A DNA stretch of 26,794 bases from the NCBI GenBank assembly GCA_937905835.1, contig CALCXK010000014.1:1-26794 (forward strand), in the 5' to 3' direction. A model generated the notes under the pieces. It worked only from the letters and a program-made list of their open reading frames with translations. It did not search any database and was not told the origin of the DNA. The DNA is from an uncultured Ilumatobacter sp. (GTDB taxonomy: Bacteria > Actinomycetota > Acidimicrobiia > Acidimicrobiales > Ilumatobacteraceae). A program made the translations under genes and the position numbers. Shown here one piece after another: positions 23,851 to 26,794 of this stretch; within the stretch, counting starts at the first letter, position 1, and the number at the start of each line of letters is the position of its first letter.

Positions 23851-25488
23851 ATGACCGAACTCGCTTACGCGGCTGGACCGACCAATCGTCCACTCCTGAC
23901 CGACACCATCGGTCAAAACCTTGCGGCCACAGTCGCAGCACACGGCGATCGCGAAGCCTTGGTCGCGGTGCACCAAGACATTCGCTGGACGTACAACGAG
24001 TTTGCTCGACGCGTCGCAGACCTCGCCAAGGGGATGCTCGGAGCGGGCCTCGTCACCGGTGACCGCGTCGGATTGTGGAGCCCGAACTACGCCGAGTGGA
24101 CCCTGCTCCAGTTCGCCACGGCCGAAATCGGCGTGATCCTCGTCAACGTCAACCCGTCGTACCGCACGCACGAACTGGCATACGCAATCAATCAGTCTGA
24201 ATGCCGCTGGATCGTGGCCGCGCCCGAATTCAAAACCTCCGACTACCGATCGATGGTCGCCTCGGTACGCGACCAGTGCTCCCAACTCGAGCGAGCCGTC
24301 TTCTTTTGGGATGACGACTGGAACGAACTCTGCGGCGGATCCGACACGATCTCTGACGCCGACCTCGATGCCTGTCGAGCCAAGCTCGCATGCGACGACC
24401 CGATCAACATCCAGTACACATCAGGAACAACGGGCTTCCCGAAAGGTGCGACGCTCACGCACAAGAACATCTTGAACAACGGGCACAACGTCACCAGCGG
24501 GCAGAACATCACCCACGAGGATCGCCTCTGCATTCCCGTGCCCTTCTACCACTGCTTCGGCATGGTGATGGGCAACCTCGGCTGCACCTCAACCGGCGCC
24601 ACCATGGTCATTCCCGGCGACGCATTCGACCCCGTCGCCGTGCTCACCGCCGTCGAAAAAGAACGTTGCACCGCGCTCTACGGCGTGCCCACGATGTTCA
24701 TCGCCGAGCTGGCCCTACCCAACTTCGACGACTTTGACCTGACGAGCCTGCGCACCGGCGTGATGGCCGGCTCGCTGTGCCCCGAAGACGCGATGATTGC
24801 CTGCGTCGAAAAGATGCACATGGTTGACGTCACCAATTGCTACGGCATGACCGAGACCTCGCCGGTGAGTTGCCAAACGATGATCGGCGACACGATTGAG
24901 CACCAGACCCAGACCGTTGGCGTCGCCCACCCGCACGTCGAGGTGCGCATCGCCGACCCGCTGACCGGCGAAACGCTGCAGCGCGGCGAACACGGCGAGT
25001 TCTGCACCCGCGGCTACTCGGTGATGAAGGGCTACTGGAACGACGACGAGAAGACAGCTGGCGCCATCGACGCCGACGGCTGGATGCACACCGGCGATAT
25101 CGCGGTGATGTTCGACGACGGCTACGTGAACATCGTCGGCCGCATCAAAGACCTGGTGATTCGCGGCGGCGAGAACATCTACCCGCGCGAGGTCGAAGAG
25201 TTCCTGCTCGGCCATCCCGACATCCGCGACGTCCAGGTCATTGGGGTGCCCGACGCGAAGTACGGCGAAGAGGTGATGGCCTGCGTCATCCCCGCCGACG
25301 GAGTTGACGTGACCCTCGACGACATCAAGGCCTTCTGCCAGGGAAAGATCGCCCACTTCAAAGTCCCGCGCTACCTCAGCATCGTCACCGAGTTTCCGAT
25401 GACCGTTACGGGCAAGATCCGCAAGATCCAAATGCGCGATGAGGCCGTTGCTGCGCTCGGCCTTGGCGACTTCGTCGCCGACGCCTGA
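23851..25488 (+). CDS. acyl-CoA synthetase (AMP-binding, FadD-like)
   Basis: 545 residues from the ATG at 23851; the frame is open for 53 more codons upstream, but those run through the inverted repeat and look non-coding. The adenylate-forming motifs are all present: P-loop YTSGTTGFPKG (189-199), YGMTET, the hinge block GWMHTGDIAVMFDDGYVNIVGR followed by KDLVIRGGENIYPREVEEFL, and the C-terminal catalytic Lys522 in TGKIRK. It joins a fatty or related carboxylic acid to CoA via an acyl-adenylate. Close relatives act on medium/long-chain acids. The ribosome site is weak (GGGGGT). It could feed the acyl-CoA dehydrogenase or the CoA-linked pathway elsewhere in the window. Confidence 0.94.
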   Translation: MTELAYAAGPTNRPLLTDTIGQNLAATVAAHGDREALVAVHQDIRWTYNEFARRVADLAKGMLGAGLVTGDRVGLWSPNYAEWTLLQFATAEIGVILVNVNPSYRTHELAYAINQSECRWIVAAPEFKTSDYRSMVASVRDQCSQLERAVFFWDDDWNELCGGSDTISDADLDACRAKLACDDPINIQYTSGTTGFPKGATLTHKNILNNGHNVTSGQNITHEDRLCIPVPFYHCFGMVMGNLGCTSTGATMVIPGDAFDPVAVLTAVEKERCTALYGVPTMFIAELALPNFDDFDLTSLRTGVMAGSLCPEDAMIACVEKMHMVDVTNCYGMTETSPVSCQTMIGDTIEHQTQTVGVAHPHVEVRIADPLTGETLQRGEHGEFCTRGYSVMKGYWNDDEKTAGAIDADGWMHTGDIAVMFDDGYVNIVGRIKDLVIRGGENIYPREVEEFLLGHPDIRDVQVIGVPDAKYGEEVMACVIPADGVDVTLDDIKAFCQGKIAHFKVPRYLSIVTEFPMTVTGKIRKIQMRDEAVAALGLGDFVADA

Positions 25489-25552
25489 CGGCGTCTCTCA
25501 TCGCCTGCTCGGGCTGCGCCCGACGGTCACTTCGTGGCCCGTCCAGGGCCAC
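25480..25552. terminator. cluster of three hairpins between convergent genes
   Basis: Three perfect stems in a row: GACGCC/GGCGTC around the synthetase stop (25480-25495), TCGGGC-TGC-GCCCGA (25509-25523) and GTGGCCC-gtcca-GGGCCAC (25534-25552). They fill most of the 92-nt spacer between two converging genes and probably act as a two-way terminator. Their regular spacing also resembles extragenic palindromic repeat clusters. Confidence 0.5.
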
Positions 25553-25580
25553 CTCTTCGCGTCGCCTCACGCTTCCCTGC

Positions 25581-26747
25581 TTAGGACCTCGCCTTGTACT
25601 CCTGCATTTTTGCTTTGCCGAGCGCTTCTAACTGTTTTGCGCGGAAGGCTTCTCTTTCGGCGCGCCTGGGGTGGATGAAGCCCTCTCCGATCAACTGTTC
25701 TCCTGCTCCGAGCATCACGTGGCGTGCGATGCGACGACCGTGCGCCGAGAGCGCTTGCCACCGTTCGTAGGGCATCGACCGAATCACGCCTTCACTCCGG
25801 AACCACGGGGCGAAGTACTCCATATTCGGCATGGCCCGCACGTCGCGAGACAGGTTCGGCGTCCCGCCGTGCCACGTCCGGTTGTCGCGGATAATTGCCG
25901 AGCCAGCCGGCACCGGACAGACCGTGCTCAGCTTCATCCAGTCAGGTTCGGCAGCGAGGCTGGGGATTGGATCGTGGCTGTTCTGCGTACCCGGGATCTG
26001 GCGGACCGGCCCATTCACTCGCGTGAAGTCGACCATCGGGAAGTTGATCGTCACGACCGGCACCGGGAGGTCACGGACGCCAACGCGTCCCGATCGGTCC
26101 GGGAGTTCCTCCCAAATGTTGTCGGAGTGCAAGCCCTGGTATTCGATGGCCCCGGGGAGCGCCATGTCGCCCCCACCCCCGCCGAGGAGGTAGTTCGGCG
26201 AGCCGAAGATTGCGGTGAGGATTGGTGTCGTTGTCGCCAGGTCGACCAGCTCGCACCACTCGGGCACGTGCAGCATGTGTCGCGTCGCTGAGCTGGAACC
26301 GAACGAGTAGCGGTGGGGCAGGCCGCCGGCACCCCCACCAACACTGTTGTCCGGATCGACCTCGAGGAGCCGGTCGACGACCCGGTCGACCGCCGTACGC
26401 ATCCGTTCCAGCAGCGCCGGATCGAGCGCGTCTCGCACGACCACGAAGCCATCTCGGTCGAACAGTTCGACGGCTCGATCGATATCTACAGGTTCCACCA
26501 GTTCGAGATCAGGGATTCCGTTCTCCCGATCAAGGCGCTCGCGGAGCGCGACAACATTCGGGTCGTCATAGCTGCGCGTCCAGCCGACAACCATCGGGTC
26601 ACCCGCGATGAGGTTGTAGTGCTCAGGTGTCGTCTCCAACTCGTTTACCTCAGCTGCGAGCCCGGCCGGGTTGTCGTTGGTGTCGGTGACCGATGAGCGG
26701 GGTCGCTTTGCGAATCCGTTCGGCGGCACCGATTCGTGCCAGCCCAC
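25581..26747 (-). CDS. phytanoyl-CoA dioxygenase (PhyH) family protein
   Basis: 388 residues from a GTG at 26747. The double-stranded beta-helix core shows the Fe(II) triad: GLHSDN with His207 and Asp209, and NRTWHGGTPNLSRDVR with His293 and an Arg (301 or 304) for 2-oxoglutarate. DGFVVVRDALDP (99-110) is the usual PhyH N-terminal motif. Family enzymes hydroxylate lipid-like or small natural-product substrates using O2 and 2-oxoglutarate. The start is uncertain: the frame stays open to the right edge of the window, no ribosome site precedes the GTG, and the GTG lies in an 18-nt tandem repeat, so the gene may begin outside. A competing out-of-frame ATG at 26767 ends after 40 codons. Confidence 0.86.
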   Translation of the reverse strand: MGWHESVPPNGFAKRPRSSVTDTNDNPAGLAAEVNELETTPEHYNLIAGDPMVVGWTRSYDDPNVVALRERLDRENGIPDLELVEPVDIDRAVELFDRDGFVVVRDALDPALLERMRTAVDRVVDRLLEVDPDNSVGGGAGGLPHRYSFGSSSATRHMLHVPEWCELVDLATTTPILTAIFGSPNYLLGGGGGDMALPGAIEYQGLHSDNIWEELPDRSGRVGVRDLPVPVVTINFPMVDFTRVNGPVRQIPGTQNSHDPIPSLAAEPDWMKLSTVCPVPAGSAIIRDNRTWHGGTPNLSRDVRAMPNMEYFAPWFRSEGVIRSMPYERWQALSAHGRRIARHVMLGAGEQLIGEGFIHPRRAEREAFRAKQLEALGKAKMQEYKARS

Positions 26748-26777
26748 ATTGGATTCTCGGCCGACATTGGTTTCCCG
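26742..26777. repeat. two tandem 18-nt units, 15/18 identical
   Basis: Units 26742-26759 (minus strand CGAGAATCCAATGTGGGC) and 26760-26777 (CGGGAAACCAATGTCGGC) differ at three positions. In the PhyH frame they read as two copies of R-E-(S/T)-N-V-G. They may be coding, if the gene starts further upstream, or a direct-repeat binding site in its promoter. Confidence 0.55.
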
Positions 26778-26794
26778 GTCTGCTGTTCCACTCA

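Overview
The window looks like chromosome from a free-living, GC-rich actinobacterium. The best guess is class Acidimicrobiia (Ilumatobacter-like), inferred from four things: G/C-ending codons, acyl-CoA dehydrogenase / CaiB / Baeyer-Villiger monooxygenase / LLM (F420-type) / P450 gene content, the actinobacterial SufR-SUF layout, and start codons preceded at about 6 nt by TANNNT -10 hexamers as in leaderless actinobacterial transcripts. No phage, insertion sequence, CRISPR array or integrase is visible.

Layout. (1) 1-8591, a lipid/xenobiotic catabolism block. An MFS exporter runs off the left edge and is divergent from an acyl-CoA dehydrogenase. A small NTF2/SnoaL-like gene with an apparent central deletion follows. 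A tightly coupled minus-strand operon SDR -> CaiB/BaiF CoA-transferase -> NTF2-like protein is divergent from a Baeyer-Villiger-type flavin monooxygenase. An LLM-family oxidoreductase follows, with a 5'-truncated msrB remnant directly behind it. (2) 8625-15022, a cytochrome P450, then the Fe-S assembly operon ferredoxin-sufB-sufC-sufD-sufT on the minus strand, divergent from sufR. The sufR/ferredoxin intergenic region carries a 26-bp palindrome over the sufR -35 box. (3) 15023-17625, a short intergenic stretch, tRNA-Thr(TGT), and the coupled operon ispD-ispF-rlmB (isoprenoid MEP pathway plus an rRNA methyltransferase). (4) 17612-19371, a Crp/Fnr regulator, a CadI/ArsI-like metal/arsenic dioxygenase-fold protein behind a strong promoter embedded in a 22-bp inverted repeat, and a C-terminally short flavin-binding PPOX protein. 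(5) 19444-25488, a large arylsulfatase, a DrrA/DrrB-type ABC exporter, and an acyl-CoA synthetase preceded by a perfect 15-bp inverted repeat. (6) 25489-26794, a hairpin-rich convergent spacer and a phytanoyl-CoA dioxygenase-family gene whose true start may lie beyond the right edge.

How the genes fit together. Acyl-CoA synthetase, acyl-CoA dehydrogenase, CoA-transferase, SDR, Baeyer-Villiger monooxygenase, P450 and PhyH oxygenase are the enzyme types needed to activate, hydroxylate, ring-open and beta-oxidise sterol-, terpene- or branched-lipid-like substrates; the real substrate cannot be read from sequence. Several of these enzymes need Fe-S, haem or Fe(II), so an adjacent SUF operon with its own sensor is sensible housekeeping, but no functional link is shown. 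Most notable are the SufR/palindrome/ferredoxin arrangement (no sufS or sufU in the window), the CadI operator, the 15-bp inverted repeat, and three gene remnants or shortened genes.
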